A stretch of 64,000 bases of DNA from Desulfosudis oleivorans (lineage in GTDB: Bacteria > Desulfobacterota > Desulfobacteria > Desulfobacterales > SURF-7), in contig DYJD01000007.1 of NCBI GenBank assembly GCA_020723325.1, forward strand, positions 62,001 through 126,000, written 5' to 3'. Position numbers and translations under genes: made by a program. Positions within the stretch are counted from its first letter, which is position 1, and each line of letters opens with the position of its first letter. Under the pieces are notes generated by a model that saw nothing but the letters and a program-made list of their open reading frames with translations, searched no databases and had not been told where the DNA came from. Positions 25,272 through 33,803 of the stretch are shown here, in pieces.

Positions 25272-27326
25272 ATGATTTCGAGGAAGCAGGCGGGCTTTCT
25301 CTTGGCCGTTTTGGCTGTTATTGGGATAAACTGCCTTTTTCCAGGGATGATATTGACCCCAATACCCACTTGCGCACAGCCTGGGTCAATCGTTTCCGAT
25401 CAGCCCCCGACAGATCCCCAGATCGAATCCATGCAGACTGAAAAAGAAGGTTTTGGCCGCTATTTGGTGTTTACCAGGCCGAAAATCGGCATGGGACTGT
25501 CCTGGGAATTCCAGGAAGAGCACCGCCGGCTTGAAGGTGCAAACAGCAAGGATTGCCAGCGCACTTCCCGGGAGCGTGCCGAAATCGAAACAACAGGTTG
25601 GCTTTACAATCCGGCTTTGGCAGCCTACACCCTGAATTATCAACCCGAATGGAACCAGGGAACAGAAGAGCACGAACCTGGAAGCAAATCATCGAGCAAC
25701 AGCCTGTTCCTGAACGGCTACCATGGGGATATCACCTTCTTGCAATACAAGCCTTATACCGTAAGACTGTTTTCGGATCGAAGACTCTCAGCATTGAAGA
25801 GCGCCCTTGCGGCAAGAACCGATACGGACTCGGAATCCTATGGCGGCGAATTCAGCTTGAAATACCCGGTCATGCCCACGAACATTCTATACATGCATTT
25901 TGACGACACCCAATCCGGATTTTATCATTCCATCCGGACAAGTGATTTGATCCGTGGGGATATTCGTCTCAATACTGCCAATACATATACCCATTTGAGT
26001 ACAAAACACCAGGATGAGACCAGAATCACCGAAGGAATCGAAAGCCGGGTGAAAAGCGCCAATCATGATTTTCGTAACGACATTAATTTTGCCACTGATC
26101 GACAGGTTCAACTTCACTCGTATGCTTCATTTCAATCCACGGACAGTAAACGGCTCGATACTTCCAATTTGAATGTGAATGAAGACCTGTATTGGACCCA
26201 TGCCAAAAATTTCAGCTCCGACTATCATGCCGATTACCGGAGCAACCAATGGCGTGACACCCGGAATGAAAACTGGTCCTTGAGTGCGGGATTGAGGCAT
26301 TTGCTTTATGAAAATTTAACCTCCTCAGGCCAATTGTTTACTTCAATGGATGATTATGCAGAAGGAAATGAGCAGACTTCGGGCGGCAAGCTGAATTTTG
26401 ATTATCAGCGCGCCATTCCTTGGGGCATGCTGAAATTATCCATGGGTCATGATTATGAGCTCAATCATCGGTCTTTTTTACAAAGTAGTATCATACGAAG
26501 ACAAGCATTGGTGCTGCAAAACACCGCCCTCACCTATCTTGACCAACGCAATGTAGACACAGCCTCGATTGTAATAGCAGATGAATCCGGCGGCGTAATT
26601 TATATTAATGGCCTGGACTATCGGCTCAGTGAAATAAACGGTTTTGTCCGTGTCCAAAGAACCGGTTTCAGCTCTATCAAAGACGGTGAGAAGGTGTGGA
26701 TAACGTATCGCTATTTGCAAAACCCACAATTTGATGATGCTTTGTCCGGACAAGATTACAGTATCCATTTTGAATTGTGGGAGATGCTGATGCTGGGCTA
26801 TCGTTTTTCACACCAACAGCAGCGCATTTTATCAGGGGTTGCGCCCCAGGTTCCAACCAACGATACCACTAATTCGGTGGATGTGAAGCTGAATTGGCGC
26901 TGGACCGAAACCGCCTTCAGCTATACGGATATGGCTCGCAGCTCGGGTATCTCCTCAACCACCTGGTTGACTAGCGAGAAAATCACCATCTGGCCGACAA
27001 ACAACTTGTATTTACAATTCAACGGCCATGAAGGCCGGCGAAAATTCAAGGACAACTATCGTACGGAACATTTTTACGGGCTGACAGGGAGTCTGAATTG
27101 GCTGCCGGTGAGATGGTGCCGATATAGCCTCGAGGTCTTTCAACAGGATTTATCAGGGCAAACCGAAATCACAACCAGCCAAGGCATGGAATCCATTTTA
27201 GAGTTGTCATATCGGGTCTGGGGCGGTACCATTCGGTATCGATTCTATAACGAGCAAGATAAATTGCATGATAACCAGAGGCAAATATATACAATCTATG
27301 CTGAAATCAAGAGAGCGCTTTGGTGA
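25272..27326 (+). CDS. Outer-membrane beta-barrel (porin of a cytochrome conduit)
   Basis: After a signal peptide ending near PTCA, the 684-residue protein is rich in alternating amphipathic strands with aromatic girdles (for example YTLNYQPEW, LHSYASFQSTD, YHADYRSNQW, MLGYRFSHQQQR, GGTIRYRFYNEQD). It ends in a strand-like segment (IYTIYAEIKRALW) with a terminal aromatic residue, as outer-membrane barrels do. A soluble-looking insert (VDTASIVIADESGG to DGEKVWITYRY) lies past the middle. Size and position between a pentahaem lipoprotein and a 12-haem cytochrome suggest an MtrB/PioB/OmbB-like role. The start at 25272 is preferred on the signal peptide; 25227 is possible. Confidence 0.8.
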   Translation: MISRKQAGFLLAVLAVIGINCLFPGMILTPIPTCAQPGSIVSDQPPTDPQIESMQTEKEGFGRYLVFTRPKIGMGLSWEFQEEHRRLEGANSKDCQRTSRERAEIETTGWLYNPALAAYTLNYQPEWNQGTEEHEPGSKSSSNSLFLNGYHGDITFLQYKPYTVRLFSDRRLSALKSALAARTDTDSESYGGEFSLKYPVMPTNILYMHFDDTQSGFYHSIRTSDLIRGDIRLNTANTYTHLSTKHQDETRITEGIESRVKSANHDFRNDINFATDRQVQLHSYASFQSTDSKRLDTSNLNVNEDLYWTHAKNFSSDYHADYRSNQWRDTRNENWSLSAGLRHLLYENLTSSGQLFTSMDDYAEGNEQTSGGKLNFDYQRAIPWGMLKLSMGHDYELNHRSFLQSSIIRRQALVLQNTALTYLDQRNVDTASIVIADESGGVIYINGLDYRLSEINGFVRVQRTGFSSIKDGEKVWITYRYLQNPQFDDALSGQDYSIHFELWEMLMLGYRFSHQQQRILSGVAPQVPTNDTTNSVDVKLNWRWTETAFSYTDMARSSGISSTTWLTSEKITIWPTNNLYLQFNGHEGRRKFKDNYRTEHFYGLTGSLNWLPVRWCRYSLEVFQQDLSGQTEITTSQGMESILELSYRVWGGTIRYRFYNEQDKLHDNQRQIYTIYAEIKRALW

Positions 27327-28374
27327 ACAATTCAAGACCGGCCCTGCGAGGCATTCTGCTTATGCTGGCTGGCTGATCTTCCTGTTGTTGCTTCTGACTC
27401 AGGCTGGTTGCCGGCAAGCCCAAATCCAACCGGATTTACCGGAATTGCTATGGCCGAAATCGACGGAAACACCGCGGATTCGTTTGCTGAAGACCGTTTC
27501 CAAAGCCGAAGACTATCAGATCCGCAAGGGAATGCTTGGTCACATGGTGGACTATATCACCGGTTTTGAAGACCAGGCACTGGTCTCACCCTATGGAGTG
27601 GAAGTGGATGCGGACGGACGCCTTTATGTCGTCGACACGTTCTTGAAAACCGTCATCGTGTTCGATGCGGGCGCGAATACTTATTATTACGTTGCCAGGG
27701 GTGAAAAACCCTTCTCTTCCCCCATTGACATTGCCGTGGATTTTCAAAGCAGGCAGGTTTTTGTCACGGATTCCAAAATTGGCGCTGTTTTCGCATATCA
27801 CAACTTTGGCAGGGAATTCATCGGCTTCATCGGGCTGGGAATATTGGAAAGACCCACCGGCATTGTCGTGAATGCCGGCGCGTCCGAATTACTGGTGGTG
27901 GATACATTGGCGGGCGATGTTTTGCGTTTCGATCTGAAGAGCCACTCTTTTAAAGGCAAATATGGCCAAGGGAATTTATCCGAACTGCTGCATGGTCCGA
28001 CGCTTATTTCCGTTGAGCGAGACGGTGCCGTGCTCTTGACGGATGCCTTGAATTTTCGGGTGTTGAAATTCGATTCCAACGGAAACATCCTTGGTCAGTT
28101 CGGCAGCCCCGGAGACGGGCCCGGATATTTTTCAAGACCGCGCGGCGTGGCCGCGGACAGTGACGGCAATGTGTATGTGGTGGATGCACTGTTTGATAAT
28201 GTCCAGATTTTCAGTCAGGAAGGCAAACTGCTGATGGCTTTCGGCGAACACGGCTCGGATTTGGGGGAATTCTGGTTGCCGGCCGGCATCCACATTGATC
28301 GGGAAGATCGAATTTACATTGCGGATGCGTACAACAAACGGATTCAGATCTTCCAATATTTGAAAGAACGGTAA
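27298..28374 (+). CDS. NHL-repeat lipoprotein
   Basis: The 358-residue protein has a lipobox (LLLLLTQAGC) and NHL repeats (VDADGRLYVVDTFLKTVIVF, VDFQSRQVFVTDS, NAGASELLVVDTL, DSDGNVYVVDALFDNVQIF, DREDRIYIADAYNKRIQIF). It is related to 23351-24487. The gene overlaps the barrel gene by 29 bases and its stop overlaps the next start (taATG), which implies translational coupling. It probably belongs to the outer-membrane conduit complex or its assembly. Confidence 0.83.
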   Translation: MLKSRERFGEQFKTGPARHSAYAGWLIFLLLLLTQAGCRQAQIQPDLPELLWPKSTETPRIRLLKTVSKAEDYQIRKGMLGHMVDYITGFEDQALVSPYGVEVDADGRLYVVDTFLKTVIVFDAGANTYYYVARGEKPFSSPIDIAVDFQSRQVFVTDSKIGAVFAYHNFGREFIGFIGLGILERPTGIVVNAGASELLVVDTLAGDVLRFDLKSHSFKGKYGQGNLSELLHGPTLISVERDGAVLLTDALNFRVLKFDSNGNILGQFGSPGDGPGYFSRPRGVAADSDGNVYVVDALFDNVQIFSQEGKLLMAFGEHGSDLGEFWLPAGIHIDREDRIYIADAYNKRIQIFQYLKER

Positions 28375-30104
28375 TGGAAATGAGACATTACAAATTCGCA
28401 ATTCAATTGTTTGTGTTTATTCTTATGACGGTTATTTATCAGTCTTTGGCCATAGCCGGCAGTGGTATTCGTTTCACCAAACACAATCTTTCCACAAGCG
28501 GTCCAGGATCCATTCGGGCCGCATCCAGGGATGAAATCTGTATTTTTTGCCACACCCCTCCCAATCCAAAATTGTATCAGTTTAAATGGAACCGCGTAAA
28601 CGCCACCACGACGTATACGCCTTATCAAAGCTCCACCCTGCGTTCAAAAGTCGGCCAGCCCACCGGCTCCTCCAGATTGTGCCTGAGCTGCCATGACGGC
28701 ACCATCGCCCTGGGGGCGCTTATAACAGAATCCGCGGAAATCAGCTTTAAGGGCGGCATCCGTTTTATGCCGGAAGACAAGCCGGCGGCCCTGGGCACGG
28801 ATCTATCGGACGATCATCCCATTTCCATGGTCTATGATGCCCGCCTTGCCGCTGAAAACAGGGAACTGCTCTTGCCCTCCCTCCTTCCGCCGGAAATTGA
28901 GTTGGATGACAATCAGCAGCTTCAATGTACTTCCTGCCATGATCCCCATGACGACTCCCATGGAAAATTTCTGGTCATGTCCAACCGATTTTCCCGCCTT
29001 TGCACCGCTTGCCATGTAATGGAAGGCTGGCCGCAAAGCGCCCATGCCGTATCCAATGTAATGCTGAACCGGTCCAAGCGGAAAATGGATCAGAATACCG
29101 CATATCGGACTGTGGCGGAAAACGGTTGCGAAAATTGTCACAGACCCCATAATGCTTCCAGCCATGAACGCCTATTGGCTTACCGTTTTGAAGAGGATAA
29201 TTGCCTGGTCTGCCATGACGGCGGAACCGCCGCCGGCGACATTGAATCAGAACTTCAAAAATTTTCCCGCCACCCGGTTCAGGATTATGTGGGGATCCAT
29301 GATGCAGCGGAAAATTTCACTGCCGGTGCTTCCCTACGGGCCCATGTGGAATGTACGGATTGTCATGACCCTCATCAAGCCGGAAAAAAAGCCGCCATCA
29401 TTTCCGGCTTGCCTGGTGCGAATATGGGAGCAACCGGCATCACCGCCGGCGGTCAGCCGACCGCCAAGGCGCAGAGCGTAAATGAGATTTGTTTTAAATG
29501 CCACGGTGATCTCAGTATGGTTACCGAGCTGCGGATAACCCGCAAGATCGAGCAGATCAACACCCGGCTTGAATTTGCCGCCGGAAATCCATCCCATCAT
29601 CCTGTGGGAACCACCGGCGTCAATGCCGATGTGCCCAGCCTTTTATCGCCATGGACAGTCAACAGCCTGATGACTTGTACGGACTGTCACAATTCGGATA
29701 ATCGTTCCGGCCAAGGCCCCCAAGGCCCGCACGGCTCTAATTTTAAATACCTGCTTGAAAGACAATATGAGACCAGGGATCCGGCCGTTGAAAGCGCCGC
29801 CACCTATGCGCTTTGCTACAAATGCCATAGCCGTGCCAGTATTTTAAGGGATGAAAGTTTTCCCCTTCACAGCAAACATGTGGTGGAACAAAACACGTCC
29901 TGCTCCATCTGCCACGACCCCCACGGGATCAGCGGTCTTCAAGGCAATTTCGAAAACAATCCGCATTTGATCAATTTCGATTTGAGCGCGGTCGGCCCGA
30001 ATGTGGACGGCGCGCTTGCATTTCAGGATTTGGGCCGTTTCCGCGGCCGGTGCGACCTCGCCTGCCATGGCCGGGAACATCGCCAGGCGCAGTATCCCCA
30101 ATAA
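28374..30104 (+). CDS. 12-haem cytochrome c
   Basis: The 576-residue precursor has a signal peptide (ends SLAIAG), eleven CXXCH motifs and a C-terminal CX3CH (CDLACH). The N-terminal third matches the small tetrahaem family (EICIFCHTPP, LCLSCHDGTIALG, CTSCHDPHD), so the gene looks like a tetrahaem unit extended by more doubled-CXXCH repeats. It could be the extracellular-facing cytochrome of the conduit next to the barrel. The start codon overlaps the NHL stop. Confidence 0.87.
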   Translation: MEMRHYKFAIQLFVFILMTVIYQSLAIAGSGIRFTKHNLSTSGPGSIRAASRDEICIFCHTPPNPKLYQFKWNRVNATTTYTPYQSSTLRSKVGQPTGSSRLCLSCHDGTIALGALITESAEISFKGGIRFMPEDKPAALGTDLSDDHPISMVYDARLAAENRELLLPSLLPPEIELDDNQQLQCTSCHDPHDDSHGKFLVMSNRFSRLCTACHVMEGWPQSAHAVSNVMLNRSKRKMDQNTAYRTVAENGCENCHRPHNASSHERLLAYRFEEDNCLVCHDGGTAAGDIESELQKFSRHPVQDYVGIHDAAENFTAGASLRAHVECTDCHDPHQAGKKAAIISGLPGANMGATGITAGGQPTAKAQSVNEICFKCHGDLSMVTELRITRKIEQINTRLEFAAGNPSHHPVGTTGVNADVPSLLSPWTVNSLMTCTDCHNSDNRSGQGPQGPHGSNFKYLLERQYETRDPAVESAATYALCYKCHSRASILRDESFPLHSKHVVEQNTSCSICHDPHGISGLQGNFENNPHLINFDLSAVGPNVDGALAFQDLGRFRGRCDLACHGREHRQAQYPQ

Positions 30105-30135
30105 CCGAACTTGCGACCAGGATGGGAATTCACCC

Positions 30136-30699
30136 ATGAACCTTCAGATGATTTCTTCAAAGACTTTTAGAAATTTATTGTTTTGCATGCTGGGACTTTT
30201 CCTATTTTTCAATTTCTTGGCCTTACTGGTTTTATACTATCGGTACAGCCCGGAACTCGGTCCGCACTACGGCGCGGTCTATCGCCTGGCCGCGAACATT
30301 AAAGACTCCATTTTGGTTCAGTCCCTCTTTATTGCCTTGCTTTTCTTTTTTTTAACCGCCGTGGGGGCAGCCGCAATCTGTATTGTATACTCCCATCGCA
30401 TTGCCGGTCCGCTGTTCAAGACCAAGCAATACGCCGCCGAATTAGCAACTGATCTTGAAAGTGGTCCCATCCGCTTCCGAAAAAAAGACATCATTCATGA
30501 TTTGGCCGGGACGATGAATGCGATTGCTGATTATTGCCGGGCAAGAAAGGAGCGGATCATGGCTGATTTGACGGAAATGGAAAAAGAAATCCGCGGCATT
30601 GGGTCGGACCAGAAAGACGCTCTTAAAATAAAGGCTTTGCACCAGAACCTGCAACAACTGGATGCCCGCATCCTGGAAGAGATGAAAAGGATCAAATGA
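30136..30699 (+). CDS. HAMP-like two-helix membrane protein
   Basis: The 187-residue protein has two membrane helices (LFCMLGLFLFFNFLALLVLYY and LFIALLFFFLTAVGAAAIC). A HAMP-like linker follows (YSHRIAGPLFKTKQYAAEL) and then a predicted coiled coil to the end (MEKEIRGIGSDQKDALKIK). There is no kinase or methyl-accepting domain. It lies between cytochrome genes, with an ATGA overlap to the next. It may transduce or organise at the inner membrane; the function is unknown. The ATG at 30136 has ggatggga upstream. Confidence 0.68.
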   Translation: MNLQMISSKTFRNLLFCMLGLFLFFNFLALLVLYYRYSPELGPHYGAVYRLAANIKDSILVQSLFIALLFFFLTAVGAAAICIVYSHRIAGPLFKTKQYAAELATDLESGPIRFRKKDIIHDLAGTMNAIADYCRARKERIMADLTEMEKEIRGIGSDQKDALKIKALHQNLQQLDARILEEMKRIK

Positions 30700-31469
30700 A
30701 TACAAAAAAATGGTGGCTGGCTGCATTTGGTCTTGGTTGCCTTGTTCTGACCGCCTGGGGCCGATCCAACTTGACCCATCGTTTTGCCGATACTGAATGT
30801 GTTCTCTGCCATGTTGATGTCCGGAATGACGCGCCCCGTCTGAAGCCCATGACCAGCGATAAATGCGAAGAATGTCATCGAGATCGGCGGGCGGCACTGT
30901 CTCACCCTTTTGACATTGTTCCCGAGATATCCATTCCCGCTGATCTGCCATTGGCCGAGGGGAAGCTGACTTGCTCCACCTGCCATTTCACCCATCCTTT
31001 TTCCATCCGCAATGCCTTCATGGGGGCCTATTTATTGCGCAGGCCGGGGAAAGGCGCGGCATTTTGTTCGGTCTGCCATCGCATCGACGCCAAGGGCCAT
31101 ATCCTGTTCGACAATGTTCATCAGGGTTCCTTTCAGGAGACAAATCGCTCCCAGTCCTTGGATGAATATACCCTGCAATGCATTGAATGCCATGATCGTC
31201 ATGTTGATCGGGCCTCAGCAGCTTTAGGTTCCGGTAATTGGTTGCATCGCGCGACCAATCTGAATCATCCCGTGGGGGTCCTCTACCAGCAAGCGCAGAA
31301 CCGTAAACCGGGGAGCTTTCAACCTCAGACGACCCTATCGCCGGAAATCAGGCTGTATAATGGAAAAATCGGTTGCGGCACTTGTCATAATGTTTATTCG
31401 AAACAAAAAGCCATGCTGGTGGTCGGCAATCGGGGTAGCAGTTTGTGTTTGCAATGCCATGTAAAATAA
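30696..31469 (+). CDS. Heptahaem cytochrome c
   Basis: The 257-residue protein has an N-terminal signal or anchor and seven CXXCH motifs (CVLCH, CEECH, CSTCH, CSVCH, CIECH, CGTCH, CLQCH). The central part has the SHPFDIVPEISIPADLPLAEGKL pattern (H-P-D-I...P-L-G-KL-TC), which also occurs in the 9547 and 62286 products (DIPP...VFPLKEGKLAC), so it is a distant relative. It is probably periplasmic and may carry electrons from the inner-membrane modules to the barrel complex. Confidence 0.87.
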   Translation: MNTKKWWLAAFGLGCLVLTAWGRSNLTHRFADTECVLCHVDVRNDAPRLKPMTSDKCEECHRDRRAALSHPFDIVPEISIPADLPLAEGKLTCSTCHFTHPFSIRNAFMGAYLLRRPGKGAAFCSVCHRIDAKGHILFDNVHQGSFQETNRSQSLDEYTLQCIECHDRHVDRASAALGSGNWLHRATNLNHPVGVLYQQAQNRKPGSFQPQTTLSPEIRLYNGKIGCGTCHNVYSKQKAMLVVGNRGSSLCLQCHVK

Positions 31470-31497
31470 TTATCCTGGATCGAATATGGAGGAAGGT

Positions 31498-32058
31498 ATG
31501 AAATGGCGGCGGCGGAAATATGTGGTGGATTCCAGGTTCCAGTTGAAATTTGTCATAGCCTACCTGCTGGCCTCCCTGTTCGGAAGCATCGCGGTTTTGA
31601 CTTTATTCAACATCCTGGCGAATCAAGCATTGACGGAGATGATTTTTCGAGTGCACGGCGCACCGCAATCTCCCGGGGAGATCCTCATGCCCCTTTTTCT
31701 CCGGGCCGCCGGTATTGCGTTTCTCTTGTTTCTTCTTACCCTGATACTTGTCAGTGGCCTGATGGTACGAAAGACAAGAGGCCCTTTGTTTCGGATCATG
31801 AAAAGTTTGGCCCTGATGAACCAAGGGGATTTTTCTGCCAGCATCCGCCTCCGTGATGCCGACGATTTTCAAGATGTTGCCCAGGCTTTGGATCAGATGC
31901 GGCAAGCCATCCGGGCGCGTTTTTTGAGCTTTGACCAAGATTACCAAAATTTTTCCAAAGCACTATCCGCCATTCAAACGGTGGAATTCGGGGAACTCCC
32001 CGCAGAAGCACAAAAAGCGCTTCTTTTTCTCATCCAAGACTTACAACAACGCTTGTAA
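31498..32058 (+). CDS. HAMP-like two-helix membrane protein
   Basis: The 186-residue protein has two membrane helices (VIAYLLASLFGSIAVLTLF and AGIAFLLFLLTLILVSGLMV). A HAMP-like segment follows (RKTRGPLFRIMKSLALMNQGDF, then LRDADDFQDVAQALDQM) and a short helical tail. It has no output domain. It is the second such protein in this operon and the last gene of it, converging on the 32074 parvulin gene. The ATG at 31498 with ggaggaagg is preferred to 31486. Its role is unknown. Confidence 0.68.
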   Translation: MKWRRRKYVVDSRFQLKFVIAYLLASLFGSIAVLTLFNILANQALTEMIFRVHGAPQSPGEILMPLFLRAAGIAFLLFLLTLILVSGLMVRKTRGPLFRIMKSLALMNQGDFSASIRLRDADDFQDVAQALDQMRQAIRARFLSFDQDYQNFSKALSAIQTVEFGELPAEAQKALLFLIQDLQQRL

Positions 32059-32073
32059 AACCCTGCCCGCCGG

Positions 32074-33084
32074 TTAAAAACGCTCAATTTTTGCTTCGGC
32101 GCGCAAGCGCTGGATCAGTTTCTCACGGAGCTGGGCCTCATTGCGGTTGCTCAAATCTTTCCGGATCATCTCCTGCACATCTTCAAGGGTAAGCTGGGTC
32201 GGCGGCACCACGGCTTCGATCCTGGCAATGTGAAAACCAAAACGGGTGGCAAGAATCCCGCTCAATTGATTCACTTCCAATGGCAGGATTTGATTTTCCA
32301 GTTCCGGATCAAGACGGCCTTCATGAATTAGGCCGTAGTCACCACCCTTCACGCGATAGGCATCGTCTGAATAATCCCAGGCCAGTTTGGCCATATCGCC
32401 GCCGGCCTTGATTTTATCATACACTTCCTGGGCTCTGCGCTTTTTTTCAGCCCGCTCTTCGGCAGTGGCGTTGGGGGCCACACTGATTAAAATCTGGCGG
32501 AGCTGCACTGCTTTGGGACGGAAAAATTTGGATTTGTTTTCTTCGTAATGGGACTTGATTTGCTGATCCGGCACCTTTGCTTTGGCAAGGATTTCATTTG
32601 CAGTAATTTGCTCAATCAAATTTTTTTTCTCCAAGGCCCGGCGGTATTGTTTTTCAGTTAAATTCGCCTTTTTTAACGCTTCGGTATATTGTTCCTCACC
32701 GCCCAAGCGCTTGATTGCTTTTTCCCGATGGGAGTTGAAAAAATCCTCATCGGCTTTGAGTCCGCCTTTCAGGGCCTCTTGAAAAAGGAGTTCCCTGTCG
32801 ATCATTTTCTCAAACGCCTGGGGTCGGTATTTCTCGCGCTTTTCCGAGGAAAAACCCCCATGGAATACGGCCGCCGGCATGATTTCATTCAGGGCGTCCT
32901 GCAGATCGGCCTCATGCAATTCAACATTGTTCACGCTGGCCAGAGGCTCTGCCAACGCCGGATGGGAAATGGGGCCGATACCGGACAGGGTCGCAAGCAG
33001 GGAGATTGCCGCAAGCAGAAATACTCTTTTTACAATTCCAGGGTATTGACCGGATGGGAGATCAAACTTCTTTCGTCTTTGCAT
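32074..33084 (-). CDS. Periplasmic parvulin-type peptidyl-prolyl isomerase
   Basis: The 336-residue protein has a signal peptide (cut near ALA-EPLA), a SurA-like N-terminal helical domain and one rotamase domain (residues about 195-300: RQILISVAPNAT, DMAKLAWDYSDD, KGGDYGLIHEGRL, GILATRFGFHIARIE). It probably assists folding of exported barrels or cytochromes. It is alone behind a sigma54 promoter, consistent with coexpression with the cytochrome operons. It is not closely alike to the longer parvulin at 44959. Confidence 0.88.
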   Translation of the reverse strand: MQRRKKFDLPSGQYPGIVKRVFLLAAISLLATLSGIGPISHPALAEPLASVNNVELHEADLQDALNEIMPAAVFHGGFSSEKREKYRPQAFEKMIDRELLFQEALKGGLKADEDFFNSHREKAIKRLGGEEQYTEALKKANLTEKQYRRALEKKNLIEQITANEILAKAKVPDQQIKSHYEENKSKFFRPKAVQLRQILISVAPNATAEERAEKKRRAQEVYDKIKAGGDMAKLAWDYSDDAYRVKGGDYGLIHEGRLDPELENQILPLEVNQLSGILATRFGFHIARIEAVVPPTQLTLEDVQEMIRKDLSNRNEAQLREKLIQRLRAEAKIERF

Positions 33085-33182
33085 TCTTTGGTCCTTTGAT
33101 TTTTCTTAGTGATTTGTAAAAGCTCAATCGCCCTAACCACAACAGCCGCCCGCTATCGCCTATTATCAGCCTTCAAAAAGAG

Positions 33183-33198
33183 AGCAACGTTTATGCCA
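33183..33198 (-). promoter_or_regulatory. Sigma54 promoter of the parvulin gene
   Basis: On the minus strand TGGCATAAACGTTGCT is a near-perfect -24/-12 site, about 100 bases upstream of the start at 33084. Confidence 0.75.
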
Positions 33199-33603
33199 TA
33201 GTAAAATACATTTTCCGGCAATCATGGCAGTGACAATTGTGACCGGATGACCGCAATACACTATTCTGTAAGAATCCCAACAAAGGAAGTGTAGTAAAAA
33301 AACACACAGCCGTGCCAATCGAAAAAATCATATTGAAAAATCATGCTGATGGAATGTGTATAAATTGCGGACATGAACCGGCTCGCATGTAGTCATATTG
33401 AAACGACGGCTGATAAAAATCGGACAAATTACTCACCCCATCTATAACATAAAGTGGATAATCACTTTTTTTAAGGTGACCTAAAAAAAAATTACGACAA
33501 TGTGGTATATTTTACTTGACAATGAAAAAACGATTTACTATTAAACAGCCTAAGCTACGCCATTGTTGTACTCCTTATTGTTATTTGTACCTCCATTTGA
33601 TCG

Positions 33604-33638
33604 GGCGGCTTCTTTCTCGCGCGGATTAAGAAGCCGCC
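33604..33638. other. Strong intergenic hairpin
   Basis: GGCGGCTTCTT pairs with AAGAAGCCGCC around a 13-base loop. On the plus strand it is followed by ccccctctttt; on the minus strand there is no T-run. It could be a weak terminator or a repeat element. Confidence 0.55.
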
Positions 33639-33724
33639 ACCCCCCTCTTTTACAACCAGGCAAGTTAAAAATACAAAATTCGGATATCGAAATACGAAAC
33701 AAACATAAATCACTAAACAGGTTG

Positions 33725-33788
33725 AGGCCTTGATCATTGGTTGGCTGTATCGCGCCTGGAAGCCGCTCCCACAACGGAAGGAAGACGG
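33725..33788. repeat. Dispersed repeat, copy 3 (partial)
   Basis: ggccttgatcattggttggct is followed by tatcgcgcctggaagccgct and cccacaacgg. Both halves match the copies at 7481 and 21219, but the order of the arms differs and the copy is shorter. Confidence 0.65.
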
Positions 33789-33803
33789 AAAATAGTAGTA
33801 TGG

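Larger units (their letters stand above)
33085..33803. other. Long intergenic region
   Basis: It contains a sigma54 promoter for the parvulin gene (33183-33198), the small inverted repeat aaagtg-gataat-cacttt near 33450, an 11-base-pair hairpin (33604-33638) and a partial dispersed repeat (33725-33788). No coding frame is convincing; the small frames at 33550-33774 overlap repeats. Confidence 0.45.

Noticed and set aside
33550-33774. Small minus-strand frames
   Set aside because: They run through a hairpin and a dispersed repeat; there is no evidence for coding.
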